This document shows, piece after piece, positions 30,640 to 41,282 of a stretch of DNA of 64,000 nucleotides. The position numbers were made by a program, and so were the translations under genes. Under the pieces are notes generated by a model. That model searched no databases, was not told where the DNA came from, and worked only from the letters and a program-made list of their open reading frames with translations. The DNA is taken from NCBI GenBank assembly GCA_037355855.1, contig CM074764.1, positions 4,489,753-4,553,752 on the forward strand, written 5' to 3'. This DNA comes from Pseudo-nitzschia pungens. Its lineage: Eukaryota > Bacillariophyta > Bacillariophyceae > Bacillariales > Bacillariaceae. Every line of letters begins with the position of its first letter. Positions within the stretch are counted from its first letter, which is position 1.

Positions 30640-31404
30640 ATGAACAACACGAAAGCGGATCGAAAGTCGGTGGTAGCAGATTCAAAGCAGATGTCTTGCA
30701 TCGATTCATCCTCAGGAATAGTCAATCAGAAAGGATTCAACGTGACCAACATTGAGAAGGCGACTTCAACGAAACGAAACGACAAGAAAAAGAAGAAAGA
30801 GAAAAAGAAAAAGAACGACAACAATTCGTCCTCCAAATCAACTTTATCGACATCTCACTGCACTCCAGAATCAGCATCTTCACCGAAAAAGGACAGGAAG
30901 AAAAGGAAGCATAAAAAAAAGAAAATAGGCAAGAAAGAGACAGCTACTATAACAAATGCCACGAAAGCTGTCCCAAACGATCGACCCAGCCCCGTGACAA
31001 AGCCGGAAACAATAGCTGAATTTGTTGTGAACTCATCACATCATTACGACAAAAAGAATGCTGTGGTTGAATGGATTACTGCTAACCCGTCTTCAGCTTC
31101 GATTTTGACCCCTGCCGATGTAGGCTCAGCAATTTCAAAGATTTCGTTTGCTCTGGAACACCCAGAAATCGCTAAGCTCCTAGCGGAAGGCATTCATCGA
31201 CATGGCGGTTCGGTCACCACGGCACACATTCTGGCGGCGATGAAGGAATCACCCATTCAGGATGCACTCGTCGCCGAAGCAATGATCCCGTATGTGGTGG
31301 ATCCGCAAAACAAGGAGAAGGTGCTGGACGCTCTTCACATGTCATTCAGCGCGGACGAAGTCGCAAAATGTTTTGCTGCTCGGGAAACTGCTTGTGGATT
31401 GTGA
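30640..31404 (+). CDS. Lysine-rich hypothetical protein
   Basis: Single-exon frame of 254 residues from the ATG at 30640 (MNNTKADRKS). The first half is strongly basic and disordered with several Lys runs (KKKKKEKKKK, KKRKHKKKK) that would serve as nuclear or nucleolar targeting signals. The second half (about 130-254) is predicted helical and compositionally normal, with VVEWITANPSSASILTPADVG, HPEIAKLLAEGIHRHGG and NKEKVLDALHMSFSADEVAKC, suggesting a small alpha-helical repeat domain. I do not recognise a family. The smooth composition of the second half supports a genuine gene. It is flanked by spacers on both sides. Confidence 0.55.
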   Translation: MNNTKADRKSVVADSKQMSCIDSSSGIVNQKGFNVTNIEKATSTKRNDKKKKKEKKKKNDNNSSSKSTLSTSHCTPESASSPKKDRKKRKHKKKKIGKKETATITNATKAVPNDRPSPVTKPETIAEFVVNSSHHYDKKNAVVEWITANPSSASILTPADVGSAISKISFALEHPEIAKLLAEGIHRHGGSVTTAHILAAMKESPIQDALVAEAMIPYVVDPQNKEKVLDALHMSFSADEVAKCFAARETACGL

Positions 31405-32436
31405 ATCGCTATTACGGTACATTATTATTCATGCTGACGTTTGTTGCATAAGCGGAGAAGAGTCACACAAGCTTTTGTCATCCAATAGTCTCTTCGCTTG
31501 GTACTTTTTCGAATGAAAACAGTGGATACGTTGACACAGCACAGAAAACAGGAGAAATTGCTGCCATCCTGATCTAAGCAAAGGATCCGAAGCTTTCTCC
31601 AGATAAATAATATCCTAGATCTATGTTATTTGTTTTATGCGGAATATCTCGTATGATTTTTCGTTCAACACCATAGGATGACTATTTGCGATGGCTGTCT
31701 TGACCTGACAACTCTGGAGCTATTCGATTGGCTATAGTTAAAGAGGAGTTTGGAGGAGCATACTCGAGTGTCACCCACCCCATCCCTGTAAACCGCAAAC
31801 TGTCCATAAGAGAAAATTGCTTTCAATATGCTATTCAGCGATTTATCGGAAGGTTAGATTAGAGACCATTTCGAAATCTTTAACGAGATCAGATCCCGAG
31901 CAGACCTATGCGTGTACATGTGCATGTGAGTTCATGAATTGGAATGTCTTCACCTTCCAAGAGGAATTCCCCAGTTCACCACTAAGAATGAATTTTTACA
32001 CCGCCAGTGTTCTCTCAGACGTTCAAGTTCTTGGGGTCGGCTGCGAACAATTCAAAAATTTGAAAAATTGTCCCATGCATGAATGAAACCACAATTTTTT
32101 CCAGAAGAGAAGAAAGGATTCCGGTGTAAATCCAATTATGTTTCTCCCCAAAAAAGGTTTGAGATCATCAGAATGAATACCTGTGTTGAATTGCAATGGA
32201 GATTTCATGAGATTTGCTTCCTGAGGATGCCACAAAGTGTAAAAATCGGTGCTACTCACAACGTGGATCGATGGCATAGCATCGTGACTGTTATATTTCT
32301 TTTTTTTGTAAAATGACAAGGTAGACCATTGCATTGACTTCAAACACTTGTGGAGTACATCGATAAGTCCTGTAGAGGAAAAGATTGAAATATTGTATTT
32401 CCAGCTGAAGGATGAAGGTAATCTCTCTGGTATTTC
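31405..32436. other. Spacer without recognised gene
   Basis: AT-rich. Small frames on both strands (31817-32086, 32023-32343) overlap each other and lack recognisable motifs. The right end is the 3' region of the next minus-strand gene. Confidence 0.45.
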
Positions 32437-34767
32437 TCAGGATAAAAATTCCATTACTGACAAGTTCTCAATAAGCTTTCCACCCCATTGGTCAGCGGAA
32501 ACGGGTCGATCAGGATCACAGTTGCACTCAATTCGGGCCATGAAGTCTTGCAGATGCAAAAGAGCGTCTTTCCACCCCTGTCGTGAGACAGATTGCTCTG
32601 AAAATGTTCCCGCGGGACGAACTAGATCGCAGCATCGACCCAAGGATAGAAGAGCACATTCCAGATGGATTTCAATGCTACTAATTGTGGTAGAAGATTC
32701 AGAAGTTTGTTTTTTCAATTGTGCTTTGAGTGTTGGGGGAATCAACATGGTGGCTATTTGTCGCTCCCTATTGTCTCGGTAAGCTTCATTCATTTGTTCG
32801 AGAAGTGTAGCCAAGGACCGGCGCGTAGCGACCAAGGAACGGTAATTGTCGCGCTGGAAAAATTCAGACTGCAAGCACAACGGTTAGATAACATGACAAA
32901 GAAATGACAAAGAAGATGTCCCTTTGAGAAAAGAATAACGTTGCGAGCTCGATTTCGCACTGAACCTAAACTAAATCCACTTGAGAATACAATATATCTC
33001 TTCTCGAAACGAACTTACGTTTTCTGCCACTCCCTTCAAATTGACAAGAAGGGGTACCAGCGACTGTGACATCAGGTAACACTTCCCCAAGAATGCCTCC
33101 TTCATGTTCTCCTTGTTAGAGGATACAACGTATGGATAGATAGAGTAGTGATAGGACCATGATGTTCGAATAATGCCTCTTCGATAATGTTCACTATTCG
33201 CCGCATGTTCGAGGTCGTGAACAAGCCTGGCCAAGGGTGATTGCCGCGGTGATCGTATGTGGATGTCGTTCAAATTGCACAAATCATACTCCGTGCTAAA
33301 TAGTTTCCAGTGAATGTGAATCTTCTTTCGAGGTTCTTGTCGTGTCATTCCATACTCGTCCATGTCCGACTCGTAGTCCTGTGATTCCTCTAGCCATTTC
33401 TCGAGATACTTCTTGTCCAACAGTTTTTTCACGATGGGTGCTAGTGAACCTGGAGACCAAGAAGATGGGAATGAAGTAGAATAAGTGTGCTGGTTTGAAA
33501 AAGTATTACGATACCCATCGTCGAGGTCGTCACTGTCGTATTGTTGAGGAATGATTCTCGAATTCACTGTAGATGACGAATTGGGTATTGGACAAAGGTT
33601 GGTATTTTTCAGTGATATGCCATTGGCAACACAAAGCTGCCGGAAAAATTCAACTCCAACCGAAGTAACCAAGTCGGAATTTGAAACACTCTGTACATCT
33701 GTGGTTATAGTAGAAGCACCGTTGGCAGGAGCAGGGCTGCAGAAGCAAATGAGACTTGGTTTATATCCCTCGAACTTCATGGCCTTTGCAAGTGAGACTA
33801 ATCGGACAGCATATTCGATTGTCAACAGGCCTTCGCAAAGTGGTCTTGCAAATACAATTGCTACGTCGTTGTGGATTAAATTCTTCTGTTTCTTCTTACG
33901 TAACTTTGAAGAGGAAGACGACGAAGAACCCGATGATGATGATATGATTGATTTCTTTGAGTTCGTGCGATCGTTCTTGAGGTCCTGGTTGTTATTGTGC
34001 TCCAACAGGACACGTATCGAATCTGTTTCTCGAGAAGGTTTGTATCCATCGGGGTGGCGAAGAAGTTCTTCGTCGATAACTTTGTTCAAGTTGGCAATTG
34101 AAGATAAGTGTTGATACTGATTTGTTTCTTTAAATGAATTTTCGTCCTCGTCAAACATATCATTGTAGTCAGGGTCGTAGTTGTCGTCATCGTCGAAGTA
34201 CAATTCATCATCTACGTTATCGTAATTTTTCTTTCTTCTTCTGCTTGCCCCTCTATTTATTCCGTTCGAATTAGATTTCTTCGTCTTTTCTTTTTTCTTC
34301 GCCGCTGCGGCTTCTTTTGCAGCCTTGGCAAGCCTCGACACAACATTGTTCCCGATTGGCTTCAATTTTCTTGATATTTGTTTCTTCTTTCTTTCGGCAC
34401 CATCATCATCACTGTGGCTATGTTGCTGTTGATGCTGTTGTTTTCTTAGCTGCTGCTGCCGATCTTTCTTGGAACTAGTCGGCAATGCTGGTTGTTGTAG
34501 GTCATCTTTCAAGTCGCTCGAAGAAATTGCCATGTACCGAACGCTCACGGATGACCTAATCGCAGTGTTTCTGGTAGAACATGCAGCAGGAGAAACCTGA
34601 TAACATCGAAGAGAGAAACATCTGGAATACGTGAAGGCGTATGCCCCTTGTAACCCGAGAGAACCAAGACGTGGCATCCATTTGAAAGGCGACAAGAGGG
34701 ACACACAGACGAGTGCAAGGACCCGACTCCGCCGACTCATCATCGCTACTATCATATCGAGTGACAT
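32437..34767 (-). CDS. Two-exon hypothetical protein, possibly organelle-targeted, weakly DUF218-like
   Basis: Exons 34767-33019 and 32868-32437, joined in phase 0 with donor AAC|GTAAGT and acceptor TTGCAG|TCT, give 726 residues. The N-terminal 80 residues contain hydrophobic and Arg/Ser-rich stretches (VLALVCVSLLSPF, YSRCFSLRCYQVSPAACS) that could be a presequence. A charged disordered region follows (Lys/Glu and acidic DDDDNYDPDYNDMFDEDE). The conserved-looking part starts at NDVAIVFARPLCEGLLTIEYAVRLVSLAKAMKF and GVEFFRQLCVANGISLKNTNL, faintly like the YdcF/DUF218 fold. After it come a conserved-looking LARLVHDLEHAANS.HYRRGIIRTSWSYHYSIYP segment and, in exon 2, a helical LVATRRSLATLLEQMNEAYR. 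No catalytic motif is evident. The DUF218 resemblance is low confidence. Confidence 0.6.
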
Positions 34768-35884
34768 GAAGCATGAGATAGTGAGGGCAAAACTGCTGGT
34801 TGTCCCCGACGCTTGTAGGGATACTTTTTCACAAGGTCCACTGATTCAATTTGGATTGAACATGTGCAGTGTTTTGTTGATTTACGGACTACCAAACTGA
34901 TTTTGGATGATGATTGGGTAAAACATTCTTCTTGTTTTGATGATTGAGATGATGGCTAACTGTGATGTGTGATAAAAAGGGTTGCATGACGCAATATTTT
35001 TGGTGCGTAGATTTTCAGCTGGGTTTCATGGATGCTTCTCTGAAGCCGGATTCGTCATCACTGTCTCTCCATCATCCTAGTTCACATGTTTTATGTTTTG
35101 ATGCAAATAGGAGTGCAATGAAACTAGCCAGTAACCTTACCTTCACTAAAATCTAACTTATCAAAATCAATAAAATATCTATGTGATGTTTGATGCAATG
35201 AGATTGATTTGAATGCATTGCATGAATCTGGGAGAGCTGGCAGTAGAAATGGAAAACAAAGTAGACAGCACCAGAGAATCACAAAAGAATAAAAAAAAGT
35301 GGAATATGTTTTTTGGAATCACAAGGCGTGAAATATTTACTTAGTTCTCAAGAGTTGGAAGTTTGATCTGGTCAAATTTGTTGATTTTACATGCATTCAT
35401 GGATTCCTAGAGTGCTCACTCATTGGTATTTGGGCATCAGCAGCACCAGTTGCTCTGCCATAAACATACTGTTCCAGTAATCAACAGATCCATTCTAATC
35501 TACCTCTATGTCATACCTTGTGCTTATTTTCACCTTTTCAATTTTTAAAAATAATGAAAGCCAATATGTTTGTGATTATTGCAAGCTTTGTCATACATGT
35601 CAATGTTGGATCTCGTTCTATTATTATGAAGTACGAAGTATGGGAGCAGTAGAAAATACACTTTTTCATGCAAATTGTGCTGCATGGTGAGTCAAAATTA
35701 GTAAAATTGGAAATGACATTTACAGGGGAAACTCTTAATCTTTGTTTTCAACCAAATTTTATGTCAACAATTACAACCTTAAATGTTGTGTAAGAAAACA
35801 TCAACATAAAACCTTCAGGTTGTGGTAAATAACCTAACAAAATATTTTTTGTTTTAATAGTACATGTTTATGACTACTACTTAT

Positions 35885-36060
35885 AATAGTGTGCAACCTC
35901 AACCTCAAGGTTGTGTTAAATAAGCTCAACCTACAACCTCAACCTAAAGTTGCCCTCATTCAACCTACAACCTCAACCCAAGGTTGCCCATACTCAACAT
36001 ACAACCTCAACCTAAATGTTTTTTTAAAGTTCAACAAAATTTGTGAAAAATTCAACCTGG
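35885..36060. repeat. CAACCTCAACCT-type interspersed repeat
   Basis: At least eight imperfect copies of ACAACCTCAACCT, often followed by AAGGTTG, an inverted partner, so local hairpins are possible. The strand is C/A-rich. Not the diatom telomere repeat TTAGGG. Confidence 0.65.
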
Positions 36061-36148
36061 AGCCACACACCTCCCCAATGATGACGTCCCACTACCCCGT
36101 TGCACCATAGTGCCTTGACAGTGCAGAGGCCGTCCAGCCCGCATCCAC

Positions 36149-36389
36149 CCGCTGGCTACCCCAGCATGCTGGCTACCCCAGCTTCCCCAATCCTGCCAAT
36201 CAACCACTTGCCCCCATCACATGCCCGCCTGCTGGCAACCGCAGCATACTGCTTAACCCAGCTCTCCTGATCCTGTCGATCACCTACTGCTCACCCCAAT
36301 ATCCCGTCGCTGATAACCTGGGACTTCCTGCTGGCTACCCCAGCCCCCTGCTTAACCCAGCTCTCCCAATCCCGTTGATCACCCAGTAT
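36149..36389. repeat. Three diverged copies of a 59-bp C-rich unit
   Basis: Copies at about 36149, 36230 and 36331 begin CTGCTGGCTACCCCAGC and end with CCTGYYGATCAMC. They are separated by 20-40 bp of unrelated sequence. No coding frame is supported. Confidence 0.6.
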
Positions 36390-36671
36390 CCCCCACTTCC
36401 TTTGTCACCACCTCCTTGCTGACCCTCCACCTGACCCTCCTGGAACCCCTGAAACCAGGGCTCCCACTCCCATTCCCCTGCCCCCACACAATGTACCGGA
36501 ACAATGTACCGGAACAATTGCGCGTGCCAGTGCCCAATGAGCTCTCACGGAAGAACGCCTGCCAGAGCCAAAGTATTTGAAATAAAGATTAGGATTGATT
36601 TTTGATTGAGTTATTATTATCTGAAGTTAAGGTATTTTAACTAGTGTTTGTTACGTGTAGTTAAAAACAAA

Positions 36672-36687
36672 TATCCCTTAATCGGAT
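36672..36687. repeat. Left end inverted repeat of piggyBac element
   Basis: TATCCCTTAATCGGAT, a 16-bp sequence whose exact reverse complement is at 40271-40286. The TTAA target is central. Confidence 0.8.
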
Positions 36688-37080
36688 CCTACGGCCACAG
36701 CCGTATTTCGACCCATATTTCAGGGGTTCAAAAGAAAGTCTTAACTCTCTCCAATATTTAATCTGATGTTATATTCTTATTCAGCATAAAATTTTGGTCT
36801 AGAAAACACTTTGTCAGGGGTCCCAACTCCCAATATTGGCTGCGCTAGGAGCAGCAGCAGCAGAGCGTTAATCACTATTTTGGCACCTGCCGTAAAAACT
36901 CGAATATTGATATCACCATGGGAATTAATTTAAACGAGGCACTTCCTGGCCACCAATTACAGATCCAAGGACACCATTCTCTCCGTCTACTCAAGGGCTA
37001 CAATTCGAGCCATTTGCGGCTCAATTCGTCCATAAACTTTGGAGATACGGACTGATTTTCTAATTTGGTATCGTTCCATC

Positions 37081-39738
37081 ATGTCCGAAAATGCCGTAAA
37101 CATGGAGGATTGCTCCACAGAGAGCCCAGATGGTACTCAAGAGACCCAAGACAGCAGCGAAAGCCGTCCTGCTAATAGCCCAAGGCTCCAGGACCTCAGC
37201 AAGCTTGTGAAGAGAGCTCAAAAATTCCAGGATGGCTATGACAGTGATGGGGCAAAAGGCCCCTTTTTTGATGCAATAATTGCTGAGGGAGATCAATACA
37301 AGGAAACAGGAGAAGACTACAATATTGGAGACGCCGAACCACCAAAGAGCGCAGCGGACGCAGCAGGAGGAGCGGAGGAAGCAGCAGTGGTGGAGGAGGC
37401 AACAGAAGTGGTGGTGGAAGAAAATATGGAAGAAGAAAAAAATATCGATTTACAAACCAAAACAGTGACATGGATCAAGGAAGAGCTGAAGCTTCGATGC
37501 CAATCAACTGCTGGAAAGAAGAGCGATCTGGTCGACCGTTTGAAGAAGGCAATAGACCAGAAGATTTGTCGATTCAATACAGTGGAGGAAGCAAGAGCAA
37601 GCAACAAGAAGAAGCCACGGATCGGACGCCCCCCGACAGCAAAGAACAACAACAACAACAAGAACTCGTCGGCGATGCGTCTGTTCCCTGATACTGTGTA
37701 CTGGCGAGTCCTCCACCCAGACGCCATGGCGGTCACTGAACCAGCAAATCCATCCTTTAGAATTGCAAGGGCTCCAACTGTGCCAGAAGTTGATGCAAGG
37801 GTTGCTCCCCCCCCAAAGAAGTACAACTATGCAGAGCTCTTTGATATTCCTGTGTTCAAGGGAGTTTGTACAACCTACGAGTTCGATCGCCGCGGCAAGT
37901 TGCGGAGGGACGCTGATGGCAAGCCACTCACTAACAGTGCTCCCAGGGAGGAAGGCTGCGTCGATCCAGGATTCAAGGAGAAGTACGGTCTATCTGCTGC
38001 TGAGTCGCTACCATGGGACTTTGCTGAGGTATTCCTTCCGCTAAGCAACGATGCAAAGGACAGTAATCACTTCAGCTTTGAGAAAATTCGGCAGTGGACA
38101 AACCTCAAGGCGTCGCTTGCAGGAGCTGGAGAGCAGGTGTACCAGGACTTCAAGCCATTTGAATTGACGGAGCTGCGCCGGTTCTTTGGACTTTATGTAC
38201 TGCATGGACTTGCTCCTACGGCTCGTGTTGAATACAAGCTTCGCTCTACGAGGAATGACAGACTTGCAGGGAATGATTTCATCTACAACGGCTTGTGTAA
38301 GAGTTCAAGGAATCCACAGCGCCGCCACAAACACTTCAAGGCGTTTCTTTCTTGCCAAGATCCTCGTAAGGAAGTTCCTTCTCGTAGGACGTTTCCAAAT
38401 TGGAAGATACGACCTTTAATCCAGTGGATTAACTGGCGTTCCCCCCAGGCGTGGATGTTGGCTCGTCAAATTGCGGTGGATGAAATGACCATGCGGTTCA
38501 AAGGTGTCCACCAAGACAAGCGACGGATCACGTACAAGAAGGAAGGTGACGGATTTCAAGCTGATGCCCTCTGCGATGATGGATACTGCTACCAAGTCTA
38601 CATGAGGAATGATCCTGCACCTAAAAAGTACTTGAACTGGAAGCTCTCTCCGCTGCATGCCCGTACGATGGCCCTATTTGATTCCTTGAAGGACGAGCAC
38701 CACCATGTGGGAATGGACAACCTGTACAACTCAGTACTATTCTGCAAGGCGGCGTTTCTGCATTCAAAGCGAGTCCTTTGTCATGGAGTTGCCCGTAAGG
38801 CAAATCGTGGCATCCCTGATTGCGTCTTTCAACAAGAGCTCAAGAATATCCGCGAAGAGCGAGCTGCCCGTGGTACTGTGAAGGCTGCTGTTCTTGAAGG
38901 GGATCCCGCCTGTTCCTTTCTTATTGCTTCTAGTGTCTACGACACCAAGCCAGTACACTACTTGAGTATGGTCACTAGTAAGATTGAATGGGTGGAGAAG
39001 CAGAAGATCGTCTACAACGTGGATACCGATTCGAAAGAAAAGCTGAAATTCCTCCGTCTTAATCAGTTAGATACATACAACAATGGTATGGGCGACGTCG
39101 ATATTGCTGATCAGCTCCGCGGTGTGTACAGATTGGACCGCTGGGTACGTAACAGGAAGTGGTGGTGGTCTGTTATGTTTTGGGGTGTAGGAGTACTCCT
39201 TACAAATGCCTACAAGCTGTACCTGAAGGTCTGTAAAGAAGAAGGAGTGACGCCCAGATTTGCATCCCAGTATGACTTCAGGAGAGCAGTTGGAGAGTAC
39301 TGGGTAGACCCTGAGACTGTTTCATGTGAAGCTGAAGCCAGGATGTTTCATGTTTCATCCTGTGGTGCTGAACAAGATGGTCCTGTATCGCCTTTGACTG
39401 AACCTTCAAGCAATTCCTCGTTCGACAGTAAGAAGAATTCAGCTAGAGTAACTGACAAGACGCTTGCAGACAATGGTGCTCTGAGTTGTAGGTTGGACAA
39501 GAATTTGGATCACTATCCTTCTAAAGCAGTGAGGAACACCAAATGTGCTTTGCATGGTTGGCTTGGACTAAGAAAAGAGGGGGAGTTAATGAGATGTGTA
39601 ACATGCAATGTCCATCTTTGCATTGATTGCTATGGAACATTTCATCGGTCGGGCGATATCCTGGCTCTAAAGAAAAGGATGAAGCGCGGCTTGGAAGAAA
39701 AAGCAGCAAGAAGTAGAAAGAAGCTGAAGATGAAGTAG
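37081..39738 (+). CDS. piggyBac transposase with N-terminal SAP domain and C-terminal Cys/His finger
   Basis: Intact 885-residue protein from the ATG at 37081. After an acidic N-terminus, residues about 127-163 (VTWIKEELKLR...GKKSDLVDRLKKAI) form a SAP DNA-binding module, unusual for the family. The DDE_Tnp_1_7 catalytic domain follows: FELTELRRFFGLYVLHGL, then D467 (AVDEMTMRFKG), D546 (VGMDNLYNS), and D674/D677 in GDVDIADQLRGVYR, the positions of the piggyBac catalytic aspartates. WWWSVMFWGVGVLLTNAYKLY closes the core. The C-terminus has CALHGW...CVTCNVHLCIDCYGTFH, a Cys/His zinc finger like the one binding transposon ends. No stop or frameshift is visible, so it may be active or recently active. 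A short upstream in-frame extension lacks an ATG. Confidence 0.9.
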   Translation: MSENAVNMEDCSTESPDGTQETQDSSESRPANSPRLQDLSKLVKRAQKFQDGYDSDGAKGPFFDAIIAEGDQYKETGEDYNIGDAEPPKSAADAAGGAEEAAVVEEATEVVVEENMEEEKNIDLQTKTVTWIKEELKLRCQSTAGKKSDLVDRLKKAIDQKICRFNTVEEARASNKKKPRIGRPPTAKNNNNNKNSSAMRLFPDTVYWRVLHPDAMAVTEPANPSFRIARAPTVPEVDARVAPPPKKYNYAELFDIPVFKGVCTTYEFDRRGKLRRDADGKPLTNSAPREEGCVDPGFKEKYGLSAAESLPWDFAEVFLPLSNDAKDSNHFSFEKIRQWTNLKASLAGAGEQVYQDFKPFELTELRRFFGLYVLHGLAPTARVEYKLRSTRNDRLAGNDFIYNGLCKSSRNPQRRHKHFKAFLSCQDPRKEVPSRRTFPNWKIRPLIQWINWRSPQAWMLARQIAVDEMTMRFKGVHQDKRRITYKKEGDGFQADALCDDGYCYQVYMRNDPAPKKYLNWKLSPLHARTMALFDSLKDEHHHVGMDNLYNSVLFCKAAFLHSKRVLCHGVARKANRGIPDCVFQQELKNIREERAARGTVKAAVLEGDPACSFLIASSVYDTKPVHYLSMVTSKIEWVEKQKIVYNVDTDSKEKLKFLRLNQLDTYNNGMGDVDIADQLRGVYRLDRWVRNRKWWWSVMFWGVGVLLTNAYKLYLKVCKEEGVTPRFASQYDFRRAVGEYWVDPETVSCEAEARMFHVSSCGAEQDGPVSPLTEPSSNSSFDSKKNSARVTDKTLADNGALSCRLDKNLDHYPSKAVRNTKCALHGWLGLRKEGELMRCVTCNVHLCIDCYGTFHRSGDILALKKRMKRGLEEKAARSRKKLKMK

Positions 39739-39789
39739 GCCTAATGCTTGCTGGGGAGCGTCTTGCTGCTGTTGTTGCTGCTGCTTGTA

Positions 39790-39864
39790 TTCCGATTCGA
39801 TTCGGTTGTTCGATTCGGTTCATTCGATTCGGTTCATTCGATTCGGTTCATTCGATTCGGTCGT
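39790..39864. repeat. ATTCGATTCGGTTC 15-bp minisatellite
   Basis: About five units of TTCGATTCGGTTCA within the 3' part of the piggyBac element, just downstream of the transposase stop. Confidence 0.8.
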
Positions 39865-40270
39865 TCGCACTCCTGTTTGGCCTGTGCCTTGACGACGGCA
39901 AGTACTGATACAAATTCATCACCCCTTGGTGTTTGCAGGGCCTTTCAAAGTGTTCTTGTGTCTTTATTTGGAGTATTCAGGGCTCGGGCGGCCGAATGGT
40001 GGAGGACAAATGGTGCGAAAATCACGTCGAATCACGGGCCCGATGTACAAAAATCAGCCGAAATCCACTAAAATTTATCAAAATTCCCCAAGTAAATAAT
40101 AAAAAACCCATATCTATGTTATTGACTACAAGTATTGGTGGTTGTTTGTTACTTTATTGCAGATAGAGGTGCTTTTATTGTCTCTAGAAGACAGAACTCG
40201 GTTGACGATTTGGTCACCGGGTGCGTGAAAAAATGAGTTTTTTTTTTACGGCGATTCCCGTATAATTTCA

Positions 40271-40286
40271 ATCCGATTAAGGGATA
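40271..40286. repeat. Right end inverted repeat of piggyBac element
   Basis: Reverse complement of 36672-36687, with TTAA at 40277-40280. This marks the right boundary. Confidence 0.8.
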
Positions 40287-41282
40287 GAAAAGAAAAATGA
40301 GGACAGTTTTTGTTAGTTGTCCACGGTAATTTTTTCCATTGCGCAGTGGCGCACCCCCTTATATTATCACCCCTGGTGGCGCACCCCCTCATATTATCAC
40401 CCCTTCTACCGTATGGAGAAGTCAGCAATGAGGCAAACGGTAATTACCCGTACCGTATTCCGCGCTGCGCGGAAACTGTATTTTCTCCCGCTCCGGGTAA
40501 GGTTTAAGGCCTTACTCGTAAGGTTACGAAGTATTTTAAAATTTTATTAGATCCAAATCCCCTGCAGTAAGTTTACGTAAGGTTACCGTAATCTTACTTG
40601 GACGAGCATTCATTCGTTCGTGCTCCTTCTTATTTACTTTCGATTACGAATACGGAAAGTACGTGTACGTGATCATTGTACGAGTAAGGCAAAGAATTCG
40701 TTTTGGAGATAAGAAGTTATCGGAAGGCTTGCTTTTCCGCTGGGTCGACGTGCTCTGATCGCGCGCAAAATTCAACCGGGTAATCTTACGATACGAGTTC
40801 CTTATTGTGGATAATCTCGTTTTGGAAGTTCCACCGGATTCTGTACAACACCGCGCGCAATTATTATTATTTGCATTGTGTTAACTGACCAACTTTATCC
40901 GTTTACTGCTGTACGTTATTCTTCATTTCCTGAAGAGGTGTCACGCGGGAGCTTGTTACGGTTACGGGTACGAGTGCGGGTGCAAGTACCAGTATCATCA
41001 CCGAAAAGGAACACGACTGCAACTAGTTTGAATAGGCTCCGCAAGGGTTTTCCAAATTTTTTGTCATTGCGTCAAGCTCCATTGTGATTCCAACGGAATC
41101 CATCAACTGTACTATTTGGATTTGGTGGTCCGGTGATACCCGGACCCGGAGACATTGATCCTATAACTTACAGCAACAAATGGGAGGTTTTTCGGCACTG
41201 CAGATAATATCAACGATTAACGATAGCATATGAGCAGCAACAATATCAACAGCGTCGTGAGAGCTTAATCGAATTGGCAAAA
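40287..41282. other. Spacer upstream of cyclin gene
   Basis: Contains a 28-bp tandem duplication (GGCGCACCCCC..ATATTATCACCCC, 40347-40402), clustered GTAAGGTT/TTACGTAAGG words (40495-40610) and TACGAGTGCGGGTGC-type repeats (40955-40995). No gene seen. The cyclin promoter is expected at the right end. Confidence 0.45.

Larger units (their letters stand above)
34768..36677. other. AT-rich spacer with repeats before the piggyBac element
   Basis: No gene seen. The first 1.1 kb is AT-rich unique sequence. Two repeat tracts listed separately occupy 35885-36060 and 36149-36389. Confidence 0.5.
36678..40280 (+). mobile_element. piggyBac-type DNA transposon, apparently intact
   Basis: About 3.6 kb bounded by TTAA at 36678-36681 and 40277-40280, the target sequence of piggyBac elements. 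Just inside each TTAA the ends are inverted (TCGGAT left, ATCCGA right), with a further GCCGTA match about 25-35 bp in. Just outside, the flanks are also inverted (TATCCC and GGGATA), so the empty site would have been TATCCC-TTAA-GGGATA, a perfect palindrome. It contains one long intact transposase gene. Confidence 0.7.

Noticed and set aside
35885..36060. Possible telomere repeat
   Set aside because: The unit is CAACCT-based and imperfect, internal, and not TTAGGG.
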